DNA of 64,000 bases from positions 124,001 through 188,000 of the forward strand of contig JAVJRE010000006.1 in the NCBI GenBank assembly GCA_040218575.1, read 5' to 3'. The translations under genes were made by a program, and so were the position numbers. This stretch comes from Alphaproteobacteria bacterium. Its GTDB lineage: Bacteria; Pseudomonadota; Alphaproteobacteria; JAVJRE01. Positions 46,456-56,144 of this stretch are shown here, piece after piece (the stretch's first letter is position 1; every line of letters starts with the position of its first letter). The notes under the pieces were generated by a model that did not search any database, was not told the origin of the DNA, and was given only the letters and a program-made list of their open reading frames with translations.

Positions 46456-48984
46456 ATGAGCGACAGCAAAGACGACAAGACGGACAAGACCGATAAGCCG
46501 CTGAGCCTGTCGGGCGAGGGCCGGTTGGGCTTGCGCCGGACGAGCGAGCAGGGCCAGGTCCGCCAGAGCTTCTCGCATGGTCGCAGCAAGACCGTGCAGG
46601 TGGAGGTGCGTCGCAAGCGCACGTCTTCCCGCACGGCGGACAGCGGCGGCGTGGCCGAGAGCCCGGCGGCGCCGGCCAGCCCGGCGCGACCGGCGGCGGT
46701 CCGTCAGCCGGCCCGGCCGGCCACCGCGCGGGCGCCGCGCGGCCTGACCGAGGCCGAGCGCGAGGCGCGTGTCCGCGCCGTCCAGGGCGCCCGGACCGGC
46801 GCGGCTGAAAGTGAGCCGGCGGTTGATGACAACCGGCAGGAAGAGATCGAGGCGACCCGGCGGCGCCGGGAGGAAGAAGAGCGTCGGCGCAGTGAGGTCG
46901 AACGGCGCAACGCCGAAGAAGAAGCGCGCCGCCGGTCGGAGGAAGAGGCCAGCCGCCGCGTCAAGCAGCGACCGGAACTGAAGGCCGAGCTGGACGTCGA
47001 CAAGGCCGGTGACGATGCCAGCGAGGCGCGTCGCGAACGGCCGGACGTCAAGCGGCCGCGACCGACGCCGCGCACCGGCGAGCGCCGGCGGTCCGGCAAG
47101 CTGACCATCGCGCAGGCGCTGGATGAGGATGCCGGGCAGCGCGCCCGCTCGCTGGCCAGTGTGCGTCGCGCCCGTGAGCGCGACCGCCTCCGCGCGGCGC
47201 AGAATCAGGAGCGCGTCAAGATCGTTCGCGACGTGACAGTGCCCGACAGCATCACCGTGCAGGAACTGTCCAACCGGATGGCCGAGAAGGCCGGTGACGT
47301 CATCAAGTTCCTCATGAAGAATGACATGATGGCGACCATCACCCAGTCGATCGACGCTGATACGGCGGAGCTGGTGGTCAACGAGTTTGGTCACAAGTTC
47401 AACCGGGTCAGCGAGGCCGATGTGGAAATTGGCATCGATGGCCTGGCCGATGTTGAAGGCGACAAGGAAGCGCGTGCGCCGGTGGTGACCGTCATGGGCC
47501 ATGTGGACCACGGCAAGACCTCATTGCTGGACGCGTTGCGCGAAACCGATGTGGTGGCCCGCGAAGCCGGCGGCATCACCCAGCATATCGGTGCCTATCA
47601 GGTGCGAATGAAAGACGGCCGCGCCATCACCTTCGTGGACACGCCGGGCCATGCCGCCTTTACCGAGATGCGCGCACGTGGCGCCAGCATCACCGATCTG
47701 GTGGTGCTGGTGGTGGCGGCCGATGACGGTGTGCAGCCGCAGACCGCCGAAGCCATCTCTCACGCTCGCGCCGCCGGCGTACCGATGATTGTCGCCATCA
47801 ACAAGACGGATGCACCGGGGGCCGATGCCTCCCGTGTCCGCAACGAACTGCTGAATCATGAGGTGGTGACCGAAAGCAACGGCGGCGACGTGCTGGCGGT
47901 GGAGATTTCAGCGCTCAAGAAACAGAATCTGGATGCGCTTGAAGAGGCGATCCTGCTGCAGGCGGAAGTGCTGGAGCTGACGGCCAATCCGGACCGGCCC
48001 GGCCAGGGCGCGGTGATCGAAGCCAAGCTGGATCGCGGCCGCGGCCCGGTGGCGACGGTCCTTGTGCAGCGCGGCACCCTGCGCACCGGCGACATCGTTA
48101 TCGCCGGCGACCAGTGGGGCAAGGTGCGCGCCCTGCAGGATTTTCGTGGCGAGGCGGTGGATAGCGCCGGTCCCTCGATGCCGGTGGAGATCCTCGGCCT
48201 CAACGGTGTGCCGGAGGCCGGTGATGATTTCGCGGTGGTGGAGAATGAGAGCCGGGCGCGGGAGGTGTCGGAGTTCCGTCAGCGCCGCCGCCGGGATTCG
48301 GCGGCCGGTGCGACGCCACGCTCTACCGTGCAGCAGATGCTGGACCAGATCAGCGCCGGCGAAGTGCGTGAACTGCCGGTGGTGGTCAAGGCTGATGTGC
48401 AGGGCAGCGTGGAGGCCATCGCCAATGCGCTGGCCTCGCTCGGCGACGGCGAAGTGGCCATGCGCATCATCCATGCCGGTGTCGGCGCCATCACGGAGTC
48501 CGATGTGACCCTGGCCGCCTCCACCGGCGGCCTGATTCTGGGCTTTGGCGTTCGCCCCAACCCGCAGGCGCGGGAAGCAGCGCGGCGCGACGGCGTGGAC
48601 ATCCGTTATTACGCCATCATCTACGAGCTGGTGGACGAAATGCGCGGCCTGCTGTCCGGCATGCTGGCGCCACGGGAGGAAGAGAAAGAGCTGGGCCACG
48701 CCGAGGTGCGCGAGGTCTTTGCCATGAGCAAGACCGGCAAGGTGGCCGGCTGCATGGTGACCGACGGTCTTGTCCGCCGCGGCGCCAGGGCCCGCCTGTT
48801 GCGCGACGGTGTGGTGGTCCATGCCACTACTATTGAGGGCTTGCGGCGCTTTAAGGACGAGGTGCGCGAGGTCAACCAGGGCTTTGAGTGCGGTATCTCG
48901 CTGGCCAATTATCAGGACATCCAGCAGGGCGACGTGATCGAGGTGTTCGAGATCGAACAGATCAGTCGCCAGTTGGCGTCCTGA
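46456..48984 (+). CDS. infB: Translation initiation factor IF-2
   Basis: The GTPase that brings initiator tRNA to the 30S subunit and drives 50S joining. The 842 residues include a conserved N-terminal helix ([20 protein letters not shown]), a long charged Arg/Glu-rich linker (about 60-250), an IF2_N domain ([22 protein letters not shown]) and the G domain with GHVDHGKT at about residue 348, DTPGHAAF and NKTD. Domains II to IV follow. It starts directly after the ylxR-like stop. Confidence 0.97.
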   Translation: MSDSKDDKTDKTDKPLSLSGEGRLGLRRTSEQGQVRQSFSHGRSKTVQVEVRRKRTSSRTADSGGVAESPAAPASPARPAAVRQPARPATARAPRGLTEAEREARVRAVQGARTGAAESEPAVDDNRQEEIEATRRRREEEERRRSEVERRNAEEEARRRSEEEASRRVKQRPELKAELDVDKAGDDASEARRERPDVKRPRPTPRTGERRRSGKLTIAQALDEDAGQRARSLASVRRARERDRLRAAQNQERVKIVRDVTVPDSITVQELSNRMAEKAGDVIKFLMKNDMMATITQSIDADTAELVVNEFGHKFNRVSEADVEIGIDGLADVEGDKEARAPVVTVMGHVDHGKTSLLDALRETDVVAREAGGITQHIGAYQVRMKDGRAITFVDTPGHAAFTEMRARGASITDLVVLVVAADDGVQPQTAEAISHARAAGVPMIVAINKTDAPGADASRVRNELLNHEVVTESNGGDVLAVEISALKKQNLDALEEAILLQAEVLELTANPDRPGQGAVIEAKLDRGRGPVATVLVQRGTLRTGDIVIAGDQWGKVRALQDFRGEAVDSAGPSMPVEILGLNGVPEAGDDFAVVENESRAREVSEFRQRRRRDSAAGATPRSTVQQMLDQISAGEVRELPVVVKADVQGSVEAIANALASLGDGEVAMRIIHAGVGAITESDVTLAASTGGLILGFGVRPNPQAREAARRDGVDIRYYAIIYELVDEMRGLLSGMLAPREEEKELGHAEVREVFAMSKTGKVAGCMVTDGLVRRGARARLLRDGVVVHATTIEGLRRFKDEVREVNQGFECGISLANYQDIQQGDVIEVFEIEQISRQLAS

Positions 48985-49009
48985 GGCCCGCCTCCCGGAG
49001 GCCGGCGTC

Positions 49010-49579
49010 ATGAGCCGCCGGGCACAGGGCGGGCGCGGCGCGGCGGGCGGGCGCGGCCCCCAGGAATCACACGGTCTCCAGCGGCCGCGCAGTCCCCAGC
49101 GGCCGCGCAGTCAGAGGCAGTTGCGGGTGGGCGAGGAGATTCGCCATCTGCTGGCCCGGGTGTTCGACCGCGGCGAGCTGGCCGATCCCGAAGTGCGCGA
49201 CAAATCCATCACCGTGACCGAAGTGCGGGTCAGCCCGGACCTGCGCCGGGCGACGGCCTATGTTTCGCAGCTGGGGGTGGGCGGTGGCGCGGCCAGCGAT
49301 ACGCTGATGGCCGCGCTCAAACGCTCGGCCCCGGCAATCCGTCACCTGATTGGCCGCGGGCTGACCCTGCGCAACGTGCCGGAGGTGGTGTTCCAGGCCG
49401 ATACGGTGCTGGATGAGGCGCAGCATATTGAGACGCTGTTGCGCTCGCCGCGGGTGCGCCGCGATCTGACGGCGGCGCCGGCCGTCACGGATGGTGACGG
49501 GGCGGAGCCCGGCGAAGGCGACGGCGAAGAGGGCGGTGACGGGGCGGCGGAGGACGCGGAGCCGCCCACAGGGTCATGA
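49010..49579 (+). CDS. rbfA: Ribosome-binding factor A
   Basis: A 189-residue 30S maturation factor with a KH-like fold. Family stretches are RVGEEIRHLLARVFDRGEL, ITVTEVRVSPDLRRATAYV and the C-terminal VVFQADTVLDEAQHIETLL. The first 35 residues and the last 40 are low-complexity extensions; a 15-base duplication (CAGCGGCCGCGCAGTCC type, near 49078-49112) encodes a repeated Gln-Arg-Pro-Arg-Ser. Its stop overlaps the truB ATG (ATGA). Confidence 0.95.
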   Translation: MSRRAQGGRGAAGGRGPQESHGLQRPRSPQRPRSQRQLRVGEEIRHLLARVFDRGELADPEVRDKSITVTEVRVSPDLRRATAYVSQLGVGGGAASDTLMAALKRSAPAIRHLIGRGLTLRNVPEVVFQADTVLDEAQHIETLLRSPRVRRDLTAAPAVTDGDGAEPGEGDGEEGGDGAAEDAEPPTGS

Positions 49580-50571
49580 GCCGGGCCCGGCTGGGTCGGG
49601 TCCATGGCTGGGTGGTGCTGGACAAGCCGGCCGGTCTGTCTTCCACCCAGGCCATGGCGCGGGCGCGGCGCGCGCTGGGCGCCGGACGGGCCGGCCATGC
49701 CGGCACCCTAGACCCTTTCGCCACCGGCGTTCTGCCACTGGCCTTTGGCTTGGCGACGCGAACCATCCCCTATGTGAGCCTGGAGCCCAAGGTCTATCGC
49801 TTCAGTCTGGCCTGGGGGGTGGAGACTGACACGCTGGACGCCACCGGGCAGATGGTGCGGCAAAGCCCGGTGCGGCCGTCCGCCGCCGCCGTGGCCGACG
49901 CGCTTGGCGCCTTCGAAGGCGAGATATGGCAGACGCCGCCGGCCTTTTCGGCGGTTCATGTGGCGGGTCGGCGGGCCTATGAGCTGGCCCGTGCCGGCCA
50001 GCCGGTGGCTCTGGCGCCGCGCCAGGTGACGATCCACCGCCTGGCGCTGTGCCCGCCGGCGGAGGGGATGGCCGCCGGCGGGGGCGATGGGGCCGCCGCC
50101 GACGGGACGGGGGCCGTGCTGGAGGTGGAATGCGGCAGCGGCACCTATGTCCGGGCGCTGGCCCGCGACCTGGCGGCGCGGCTTGGCACGGTGGCCCATG
50201 TGATGGCGCTGCGCCGCCTGGCGGTCGGTCGATTCCGTGCCCAGGCCGCAATTGGGCTTTCAAAGCTGGAGGCGCTCGGTCATAGTGCCGCCGCCCGAGA
50301 GGCGCTTTTACCGCTCGCGACCGCGCTGGACGACATCCCGGCGCTGGCCGTGGGTCCGGCAGAGGCGGCTCGGCTGCGCCATGGTGGATCACTTGATCTG
50401 CCGCTGGCGACGGTGGCGGGTGCGGCGGCCGGTTCGGCCGACCGCACCATGGCCCTGGCAATCGGGCAGGACGGCGCGGTGGCGCTGGTCCGGCTGGAGT
50501 TCATGGCCGATGGCGTCCGCGCCTGGCCGGAGCGGGTGTTTGACGCAGCCGCCGCAACCACGGAGACCTGA
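49576..50571 (+). CDS. truB: tRNA pseudouridine synthase B
   Basis: Forms pseudouridine 55 in the T-loop of tRNAs. The catalytic motif is [16 protein letters not shown], with Asp46 the nucleophile. Other family stretches are [13 protein letters not shown] at the start, [16 protein letters not shown] and [15 protein letters not shown]. The 331-residue length is normal; a short Gly/Ala insert lies near residue 170. It overlaps rbfA and is followed by rpsO after 2 bases. Confidence 0.96.
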   Translation: MSRARLGRVHGWVVLDKPAGLSSTQAMARARRALGAGRAGHAGTLDPFATGVLPLAFGLATRTIPYVSLEPKVYRFSLAWGVETDTLDATGQMVRQSPVRPSAAAVADALGAFEGEIWQTPPAFSAVHVAGRRAYELARAGQPVALAPRQVTIHRLALCPPAEGMAAGGGDGAAADGTGAVLEVECGSGTYVRALARDLAARLGTVAHVMALRRLAVGRFRAQAAIGLSKLEALGHSAAAREALLPLATALDDIPALAVGPAEAARLRHGGSLDLPLATVAGAAAGSADRTMALAIGQDGAVALVRLEFMADGVRAWPERVFDAAAATTET

Positions 50572-50573
50572 CG

Positions 50574-50843
50574 ATGTCGATTACCGCCGAGCGCAAACAG
50601 GCGCTGGTCACAGAATATGCCCGCCAGTCGGGCGATACCGGATCGCCGGAAGTTCAGGTGGCGATCCTGTCGGAACGGATTCGCAACCTGACCGACCATC
50701 TCGGCACCCACAAGAAGGATTTCCACTCCAGGCGCGGGCTTCTGGCCATGGTCGGTCAGCGCCGCCGTCTGCTGGACTATCTCAAAGGGGTCAATCCGGA
50801 ACGCTACCAGGGGCTGATTCAGAGCCTGGGCCTCCGGCGCTAG
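50574..50843 (+). CDS. rpsO: 30S ribosomal protein S15
   Basis: An 89-residue primary 16S rRNA-binding protein, the standard length. Recognised by [33 protein letters not shown] and the end [20 protein letters not shown]. It lies 2 bases after truB. In E. coli S15 represses its own translation; no homologous leader structure can form here because truB runs right up to the start. Confidence 0.98.
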   Translation: MSITAERKQALVTEYARQSGDTGSPEVQVAILSERIRNLTDHLGTHKKDFHSRRGLLAMVGQRRRLLDYLKGVNPERYQGLIQSLGLRR

Positions 50844-50879
50844 ACGCCGCGGACAAGTGGCGCAAGCAATCCATGAACA

Positions 50880-50914
50880 CCGGTTCACCATCGCCCAAGG
50901 GGGGCGGGAACCGG
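50880..50914 (+). other. First stem-loop in the rpsO-pnp gap
   Basis: CCGGTTC (50880-50886) pairs perfectly with GAACCGG (50908-50914); within it CGCCC (50892-50896) pairs with GGGCG (50902-50906). This two-tier hairpin starts 36 bases after the rpsO stop. In E. coli the rpsO-pnp gap carries an rpsO terminator and an RNase III-cleaved stem used for pnp autoregulation; the same roles are inferred here from position. Confidence 0.6.
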
Positions 50915-50933
50915 CACGGTGCACACACAGGCC

Positions 50934-50960
50934 GGGCCTGGTCCGGACGTCGGACCGGCC
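50934..50960 (+). other. Second stem-loop in the pnp leader
   Basis: GGCC-T-GGTCCG (50934-50945) faces CGGACC-GGCC (50951-50960) across a 5-base loop: 10 pairs with one bulged T. It lies about 105 bases before the pnp ATG. Together with the hairpin at 50880-50914 it makes the pnp leader highly structured, a good RNase III substrate candidate. Confidence 0.6.
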
Positions 50961-51066
50961 CTGCACCTGAGGTCCGCAACACGCGCGCCGGGGATGTCCC
51001 CGCTGGCGTGGCGGCGCTCGCCTGCAACGGGACCGGCAATCCGGCCGGCCCTCTGAAGGAATCGGT

Positions 51067-53181
51067 ATGTTTGATATCAGCAAAGTAAGCATGCAGTGGG
51101 GCGGGCGTACGCTCACCCTGGAGACCGGTCACCTGGCGCGCCAGGCCGATGCCGCCGTCCTCGTCACCTATGGCGAGACCACGGTTCTGGCCACCGCGAC
51201 AGCGCAGAAGAGCGCCGTGCCGGGACGGGATTTCTTCCCGCTGACGGTGAACTATCAGGAGAAGACTTTCGCCGCCGGCAAAATCCCCGGCGGCTTTTTC
51301 AAGCGTGAAGGACGCCCGGCCGAGAAAGAGACCCTGACCTCGCGCCTGATCGATCGACCCATCCGCCCGCTGTTCCACAAGAACTTCCGCAACGAGACGC
51401 AGGTCATCTGCACGGTGCTGAGCCATGATCTGGAGAACGACCCGGACGTGGTCGCCATGGTCGGCGCGTCGGCGGCGCTGACTCTGTCGGGCATGCCCTT
51501 TCTCGGACCCATCGGCGGTTGCCGCGTGGGTCTGATCGACGGCGCGTTCGTGCTCAATCCGATGACCGACGATCTGGCCCGCTCGGACCTGGATCTGATC
51601 GTCGCCGGCACCCAGGACGGCGTGCTGATGGTGGAGTCCGAAGCCAAGGAGCTGGACGAAGACACCATGCTGGGCGCGGTCACCTTCGGCCACACGGAAA
51701 TGCAGCCGGTGATCGACCTGATCATCAAGCTGGCCGAGAAGGCCGCCAAGGAGCCGTGGGCCCTGCCGGAAACGCCGGCCGAGGAAACCGCCCTGGCCAA
51801 GACGCTGAAGACCATGGCCGGCAAGGATCTGGCCAAGGCCTATGGCGAGCGGGTCAAGCAGGCGCGTCAGGAGAAGATCGGCGCGGCCAAGGACAAGGCC
51901 CTGGCCAAGCTGGCCGCCGACGACGGTAATGTGGACCTGGCCAAGGGCCTGTTCAAGGCGATCGAGGCCGACATCGTGCGCGGCCAGATCCTTGATACGG
52001 GCGAACGCATTGACGGCCGCGGCACCACCGATATCCGGCCCATAGACTGTCGCGTCGGCCTGTTGCCGCGGACCCACGGCTCGGCCGTATTCACTCGTGG
52101 CGAAACTCAGGCGCTGGTGGTGACCACCCTCGGTACCGGCAAGGACGAGCAGATCATCGACGCGCTGGAAGGCGAGTATCGCGAGCATTTCATGCTGCAC
52201 TACAACTTCCCGCCCTACTCGGTCGGTGAGGTGTCGTTCATGCGCTCGCCCGGCCGCCGCGAGATCGGCCATGGCAAGCTGGCGTTCCGGGCCATCCGGC
52301 CGCTGTTGCCGGCGAAAGAGTCCTTCCCCTACACCATCCGCGTGGTGAGTGAGGTGACGGAATCCAACGGCTCGTCGTCCATGGCGACGGTCTGCGGTTC
52401 GTCGCTGTCGCTGATGGATGCGGGCGTGCCGCTGAAGGCACCGGTGGCGGGCATCGCCATGGGCCTGATCAAGGACGGCGACCGTTTTGCCGTGCTGTCG
52501 GATATTCTCGGCGACGAGGATCATCTGGGCGACATGGACTTCAAGGTGGCCGGTACGGCCGACGGCATCACCTCGCTGCAGATGGACATCAAGATTACGT
52601 CCATCACCGAGGAGATCATGAAAACCGCCCTGGCGCAGGCCCGTGACGGCCGCAAGCACATCCTGGGCGAGATGACCAAGGCTCTGTCCAGCGCGCGGCA
52701 GGAGCTGAACCCCAATGCGCCGCGGATCACGGTCATCAAGGTGCCGGTGGACAAGATCCGTGACATCATCGGCACCGGTGGCAAGGTCATCCGCGAGATT
52801 GTCGAGGTGACCGGCGCCAAGATCGACGTGGAAGACGACGGCACCGTGAAGATTGCCGCCGTTGAGGAAAGCGCCTCGCAGGAAGCGCTGGCGTGGATCC
52901 GCTCTCTGACGGCCGAGCCCGAAGCGGGCAAGGTCTACAAGGGCACGGTGGTCAAGACCATGGACTTCGGCGCCTTTGTCAATTTCTTCGGGCCGAAGGA
53001 CGGTCTGGTGCATATCAGCGAGCTGGCCAAGGAGCGGGTCGGCAGCGTCGGCGACGTGGTGTCGGAGGGCGATACGGTCATCGTCAAGGTTCTTGGCTTC
53101 GACGACCGTGGCAAGGTCAAGCTGTCCATGAAGCAGGTGGAAGACAGCGACGACGTGCACGACATGCGGCGCGGTAAGTAG
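51067..53181 (+). CDS. pnp: Polyribonucleotide nucleotidyltransferase (PNPase)
   Basis: The trimeric 3'-to-5' phosphorolytic exoribonuclease. The 704 residues contain two RNase PH domains (first with [20 protein letters not shown] and [13 protein letters not shown]; second with [15 protein letters not shown] and [11 protein letters not shown]), a KH domain (near 555-615, [15 protein letters not shown]) and an S1 domain (near 622-690, [19 protein letters not shown]). GAAGGAATCGGT precedes the ATG. The 223-base leader holds two strong hairpins. Confidence 0.98.
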   Translation: MFDISKVSMQWGGRTLTLETGHLARQADAAVLVTYGETTVLATATAQKSAVPGRDFFPLTVNYQEKTFAAGKIPGGFFKREGRPAEKETLTSRLIDRPIRPLFHKNFRNETQVICTVLSHDLENDPDVVAMVGASAALTLSGMPFLGPIGGCRVGLIDGAFVLNPMTDDLARSDLDLIVAGTQDGVLMVESEAKELDEDTMLGAVTFGHTEMQPVIDLIIKLAEKAAKEPWALPETPAEETALAKTLKTMAGKDLAKAYGERVKQARQEKIGAAKDKALAKLAADDGNVDLAKGLFKAIEADIVRGQILDTGERIDGRGTTDIRPIDCRVGLLPRTHGSAVFTRGETQALVVTTLGTGKDEQIIDALEGEYREHFMLHYNFPPYSVGEVSFMRSPGRREIGHGKLAFRAIRPLLPAKESFPYTIRVVSEVTESNGSSSMATVCGSSLSLMDAGVPLKAPVAGIAMGLIKDGDRFAVLSDILGDEDHLGDMDFKVAGTADGITSLQMDIKITSITEEIMKTALAQARDGRKHILGEMTKALSSARQELNPNAPRITVIKVPVDKIRDIIGTGGKVIREIVEVTGAKIDVEDDGTVKIAAVEESASQEALAWIRSLTAEPEAGKVYKGTVVKTMDFGAFVNFFGPKDGLVHISELAKERVGSVGDVVSEGDTVIVKVLGFDDRGKVKLSMKQVEDSDDVHDMRRGK

Positions 53182-53220
53182 CTCCGCCCATAGTGTCCTG
53201 CGCTGTGAACAGGTTTCGTC

Positions 53221-53264
53221 CGGGTGCCGTGCCCAGCATGGCGCCCGGCGAATCCGCCGTTTTT
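53221..53264 (+). terminator. Terminator region after pnp
   Basis: CGGGTGCC (53221-53228) can pair with GGCGCCCG (53240-53247) with one G-U pair; alternatively CGGCG (53246-53250) pairs with CGCCG (53255-53259) followed directly by TTTTT (53260-53264). The second, smaller stem has the classical stem-plus-T form. It lies 40-80 bases after the pnp stop and separates the ribosome operon from the redox cluster. Confidence 0.5.
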
Positions 53265-53317
53265 GTGACGGATTGCCCGGGCGCGCGGCAGGCTTAGGGG
53301 CATCGGCCAGGTCGGGG

Positions 53318-53346
53318 CTGACCGCAACCTGGAATCATTCTATTAT
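53318..53346 (+). promoter_or_regulatory. Possible promoter of the flavoprotein-irr unit
   Basis: TATTAT (53341-53346) is a good -10 in an AT-rich patch; CTGACC (53318-53323), 17 bases upstream, matches four of six -35 positions. It lies 64 bases before the ATG of the nitronate-monooxygenase-like gene. AGGAG at 53396-53400 is that gene's ribosome-binding site. Confidence 0.45.
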
Positions 53347-53409
53347 AGTGCCGTTGTGCACGATCCGATCTTGCCGCCCGGCTGATTGGCCGGCGAGGAG
53401 AGCGATATC

Positions 53410-54816
53410 ATGGCTCTGATGAAGGCGTTGAAGCCGTTGCTGATTTCCGGCCGGGAAGTGCTGCCCCTGATCGAGGGCGGCAAGGGCATCTCCATTTCCA
53501 ATGGCGAAAGCTCCGGCGCGTGGGCGGCGGCCGGTGGTGTCGGCACCTTTTCCGGCGTCAATGCGGACTCCTATGACGCCGACGGCCGGCCAATCCCGCA
53601 GGTCTATCACGCCCGCACCCGGCGCGAGCGCCACGAAGAGTTGTTGCACTATGCCATCGAAGGCGGCGTCACCCAGGCCCGCATCGCCCATGAGCGGTCC
53701 AATGGCCGGGGCCGCATCCACATGAACGTGTTGTGGGAGATGGGCGGCTCCGAGCGCGTCCTGCACGGCGTGCTGGAGCGCTGCAAGGGCCTGATTCATG
53801 GGGTGACGTGCGGCGCCGGCATGCCCTATCGCATTGCCGAGATCTGTTCGCGCTACGGTGTCCATTACTATCCCATCGTCTCGTCGGGCCGCGCTTTCCG
53901 CGCCCTGTGGAAGCGGGCCTATCACAAGTTCTCCGACTGGCTGGGCGGTGTGGTCTATGAAGACCCGTGGCTGGCCGGCGGCCACAACGGCCTGTCCAAT
54001 GTGGAAGACCCCGATCAGCCGGAAGACCCGTTGCCGCGGGTCATAGAGCTGCGCCGCGAGATGGTCGGTAATGGCCTGGAGGCGACGCCAATCGTCATGG
54101 CCGGTGGCGTATGGCGGCTGGATGAGTGGGAAGAGTGGATCGACAATGACGCCCTGGGACCGGTCGCCTTTCAGTTCGGCACCCGGCCGCTGCTGACGCG
54201 GGAAAGCCCGATTTCCGATGCCTGGAAAGAGCGACTGACCACGCTGGGCGAGGGCGATGTCTATCTCAACCGGTTCAGCCCGACCGGCTTTTACTCGTCG
54301 GCCGTGCGCAACGACTTCCTCAATGAGCTGGCGGCGCGCAACGAGCGGCAGATTGCCTATACCACCGCGCCGGTGGGCGCTCATTCGGTGGAGCTGGCGG
54401 TGGGCGCGCGCGGCCGCAAGGTGTATGTGGCGGCGGCCGACAAGAGGCGGGCCGAGGGCTGGATCGCGGACGGCTATGGCGAGGCGCTGCGCACACCGGA
54501 CTCAACCCTGATTTTCGTCACTCAGGAACGGTCCAATCAGATTCGCACCGATCAGATCAACTGCATGGGCTGTCTGTCGGCGTGTCGTTTTTCCAACTGG
54601 TCGCAGCGCGAGCCGTTCCACAACGGCCGCAAGGCGGACCCGCGGTCGTTCTGCATTCAGAAGACCCTGCAGGAAATCAGTCACACCGACGATATCAACA
54701 ACCAGCTCATGTTCGCCGGCCACAATGCCTATCGCTTCGCCAGCGATCCGTTCTATTCCAATGGCTTCGTGCCGTCGGTAGAGCAACTGGTGGCGCGGCT
54801 GGTGACCGGCGAGTGA
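53410..54816 (+). CDS. Nitronate monooxygenase-like flavoprotein with Cys-rich C-terminal extension
   Basis: A 468-residue protein resembling the FMN-dependent nitronate monooxygenase / 2-nitropropane dioxygenase family (COG2070). Barrel-type stretches include GAWAAAGGVGTFSG, LIHGVTCGAGMPY, TPIVMAGGVWRLDEW and GPVAFQFGTRPLLTRES. It is about 120 residues longer than simple family members. The extension contains NCMGCLSACRF and a later FCIQ: Cys385-x2-Cys388-x3-Cys392-x22-Cys415, spacing that could hold an Fe-S cluster. ATG 53410 fits AGGAG at 53396-53400. It overlaps the next gene (irr-like) by GTGA. Family membership is moderately sure; the substrate and the Fe-S idea are inference. Confidence 0.8.
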   Translation: MALMKALKPLLISGREVLPLIEGGKGISISNGESSGAWAAAGGVGTFSGVNADSYDADGRPIPQVYHARTRRERHEELLHYAIEGGVTQARIAHERSNGRGRIHMNVLWEMGGSERVLHGVLERCKGLIHGVTCGAGMPYRIAEICSRYGVHYYPIVSSGRAFRALWKRAYHKFSDWLGGVVYEDPWLAGGHNGLSNVEDPDQPEDPLPRVIELRREMVGNGLEATPIVMAGGVWRLDEWEEWIDNDALGPVAFQFGTRPLLTRESPISDAWKERLTTLGEGDVYLNRFSPTGFYSSAVRNDFLNELAARNERQIAYTTAPVGAHSVELAVGARGRKVYVAAADKRRAEGWIADGYGEALRTPDSTLIFVTQERSNQIRTDQINCMGCLSACRFSNWSQREPFHNGRKADPRSFCIQKTLQEISHTDDINNQLMFAGHNAYRFASDPFYSNGFVPSVEQLVARLVTGE

Positions 54817-55382
54817 GCCGCGTGTCCGGCAGCCGGAGAGGTTCGGCCACGGCTCAGGCGACCCAGACGGCGGAGCATGCGGACGCCCGGGCCCGGCTGG
54901 CGGCGGCAGGCCTGCGCCCGACCCGTCAGCGGCTGGCCCTGGCCGGCCTGCTGTTCAGCGGCCCGTTGCGCCATGTGACGGCGGAATCCCTGCATGGCGA
55001 ATGCCAGGAGCGCGGCGTCACGGTGTCTCTGGCAACGGTCTACAACACCCTGCACCAGTTCACCGCCGGCGGATTATTGAAAGAGGTGACGGTGGACGGC
55101 GCGCGATCCTGGTTCGATACCAATACCAGCCTGCACCACCATTTTCTCGATCTAGAAACCGGCACGCTAAGCGACATACCGGCCGACAGCGTAGCGGTCA
55201 GCGGCCTGCCGCGGGCGCCGCGCGGTCGGCGGGTGGCGTCGGTGGAGGTGGTGGTGCGGCTTGCCGCCGCGCCCGGCAAACGCGACGGCGGGCCAGGGGC
55301 CGGGCGAGGGGCCGGGCGCAAGTCCGGGGGCGAGACGGGGCGCGGTGCGGGGCAGGTGCGGCGGCTCTCAAAAACTTCTTAG
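54813..55382 (+). CDS. irr: Irr-type Fur family iron/peroxide response regulator
   Basis: A 189-residue Fur-superfamily protein. The winged helix is seen in RLAAAGLRPTRQRLALAGLL and TVSLATVYNTLHQFTAGGLL; the Irr-like feature is LHHHFLDLETGTLSDIP, with the triple His and no CxxC zinc motifs. Irr controls iron, heme and peroxide genes and is degraded or inactivated in response to heme. GTG 54813 overlaps the upstream stop. The C-terminal 40 residues are Gly/Arg-rich, which is unusual for Irr. A palindrome resembling an Irr site overlaps its stop codon. A PerR-like name is the alternative; the HHH segment makes Irr more likely. Confidence 0.85.
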   Translation: MSRVSGSRRGSATAQATQTAEHADARARLAAAGLRPTRQRLALAGLLFSGPLRHVTAESLHGECQERGVTVSLATVYNTLHQFTAGGLLKEVTVDGARSWFDTNTSLHHHFLDLETGTLSDIPADSVAVSGLPRAPRGRRVASVEVVVRLAAAPGKRDGGPGAGRGAGRKSGGETGRGAGQVRRLSKTS

Positions 55383-55393
55383 AACTGTTCTAA
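55379..55393 (+). promoter_or_regulatory. Irr-box-like palindrome (TTAGAA-N3-TTCTAA)
   Basis: A perfect 6-bp inverted repeat with a 3-base spacer, in an AT-rich island, overlapping the irr-like stop codon and lying 5 bases before the -35 of the rubrerythrin promoter. It resembles, as I recall it, the iron control element bound by Irr in alphaproteobacteria. The centre would be near -46 from the predicted start of transcription. Confidence 0.6.
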
Positions 55394-55397
55394 TATC

Positions 55398-55425
55398 TTG
55401 ACACATCACCGAACCCGGCTACAGT
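55398..55425 (+). promoter_or_regulatory. Rubrerythrin promoter
   Basis: Consensus TTGACA (55398-55403), 16-base spacer, TACAGT (55420-55425). The transcript would begin about 90 bases before the rubrerythrin ATG. The -35 box lies directly behind the palindrome at 55379-55393, so bound Irr could touch RNA polymerase. Confidence 0.65.
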
Positions 55426-55521
55426 GAGCCGGTCTTTCCGGCCGGTGCGGCATGGCCCGCGCGGCCATCCACCGTTCCGTTCAACCCGGTGTTCAACACC
55501 AGACGATTCAGGGAGAGTGAC

Positions 55522-55938
55522 ATGGCAACCCTCAAGGGCAGCAAGACCGAAGGCAATCTGAAGGACGCTTTCGCCGGCGAATCCCAGGCCAACCGGCGCT
55601 ACCTCTATTTCGCCCAGAAGGCGGATGTGGAAGGCTTTAACGATGTGGCGGCGGTGTTCCGCTCCACCGCCGAAGGCGAGACCGGCCACGCCCACGGCCA
55701 TCTGGAGTTTCTGGAAGAGGTCGGCGACCCGGCCACCGGCGAGCCCATCGGCCCGACCGCCGCCAACCTGAAATCGGCCATCGCCGGCGAAACCCACGAA
55801 TACACCGATATGTATCCGGGCATGGCCAAGACCGCCCGCGACGAGGGCTTTGACGAGATCGCCGACTGGTTCGAGACCCTGGCCAAGGCCGAGCGGTCAC
55901 ACGCCGGGCGCTTCACCAAGGCGCTTGACGAGCTCTAG
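55522..55938 (+). CDS. Rubrerythrin family ferritin-like protein
   Basis: A 138-residue four-helix-bundle protein with the diiron ligands of rubrerythrins: [34 protein letters not shown] and AERSHAGRF supply the Glu and His residues. The C-terminal rubredoxin domain of classical rubrerythrin is absent, so electrons must come from another protein. Such proteins reduce peroxide or handle iron in the cytosol. GGGAGAG precedes the ATG. It has its own near-consensus promoter behind an Irr-like palindrome, and is followed by a CCG-domain Fe-S protein and DUF3501, its usual neighbours in proteobacteria. Confidence 0.93.
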   Translation: MATLKGSKTEGNLKDAFAGESQANRRYLYFAQKADVEGFNDVAAVFRSTAEGETGHAHGHLEFLEEVGDPATGEPIGPTAANLKSAIAGETHEYTDMYPGMAKTARDEGFDEIADWFETLAKAERSHAGRFTKALDEL

Positions 55939-56144
55939 ACCCGGTCCCGGTCAAACATACGCCCTTACGGCGCCCCGTCCGCTGGTTGCAAGGCGGGCGG
56001 GGCGGTGGCGTCCTTCGGATGGCCGGGCCGCGCGGGCCCCGGCGCCGGGCACGGGGTCAGCGGGAAGGCACACGCATGAGGCGGGACCCACAGGGCCGCG
56101 CGGGCGAGTGAGCCGCGGGGCAAGTGGTGGGACGGGAGAGCACA

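Noticed and set aside
53182-53340. A tRNA gene or attachment site between pnp and the redox cluster
   Set aside because: No cloverleaf, T-loop GTTCRA motif or flanking direct repeats were found; only terminator-like stems and a promoter are visible.
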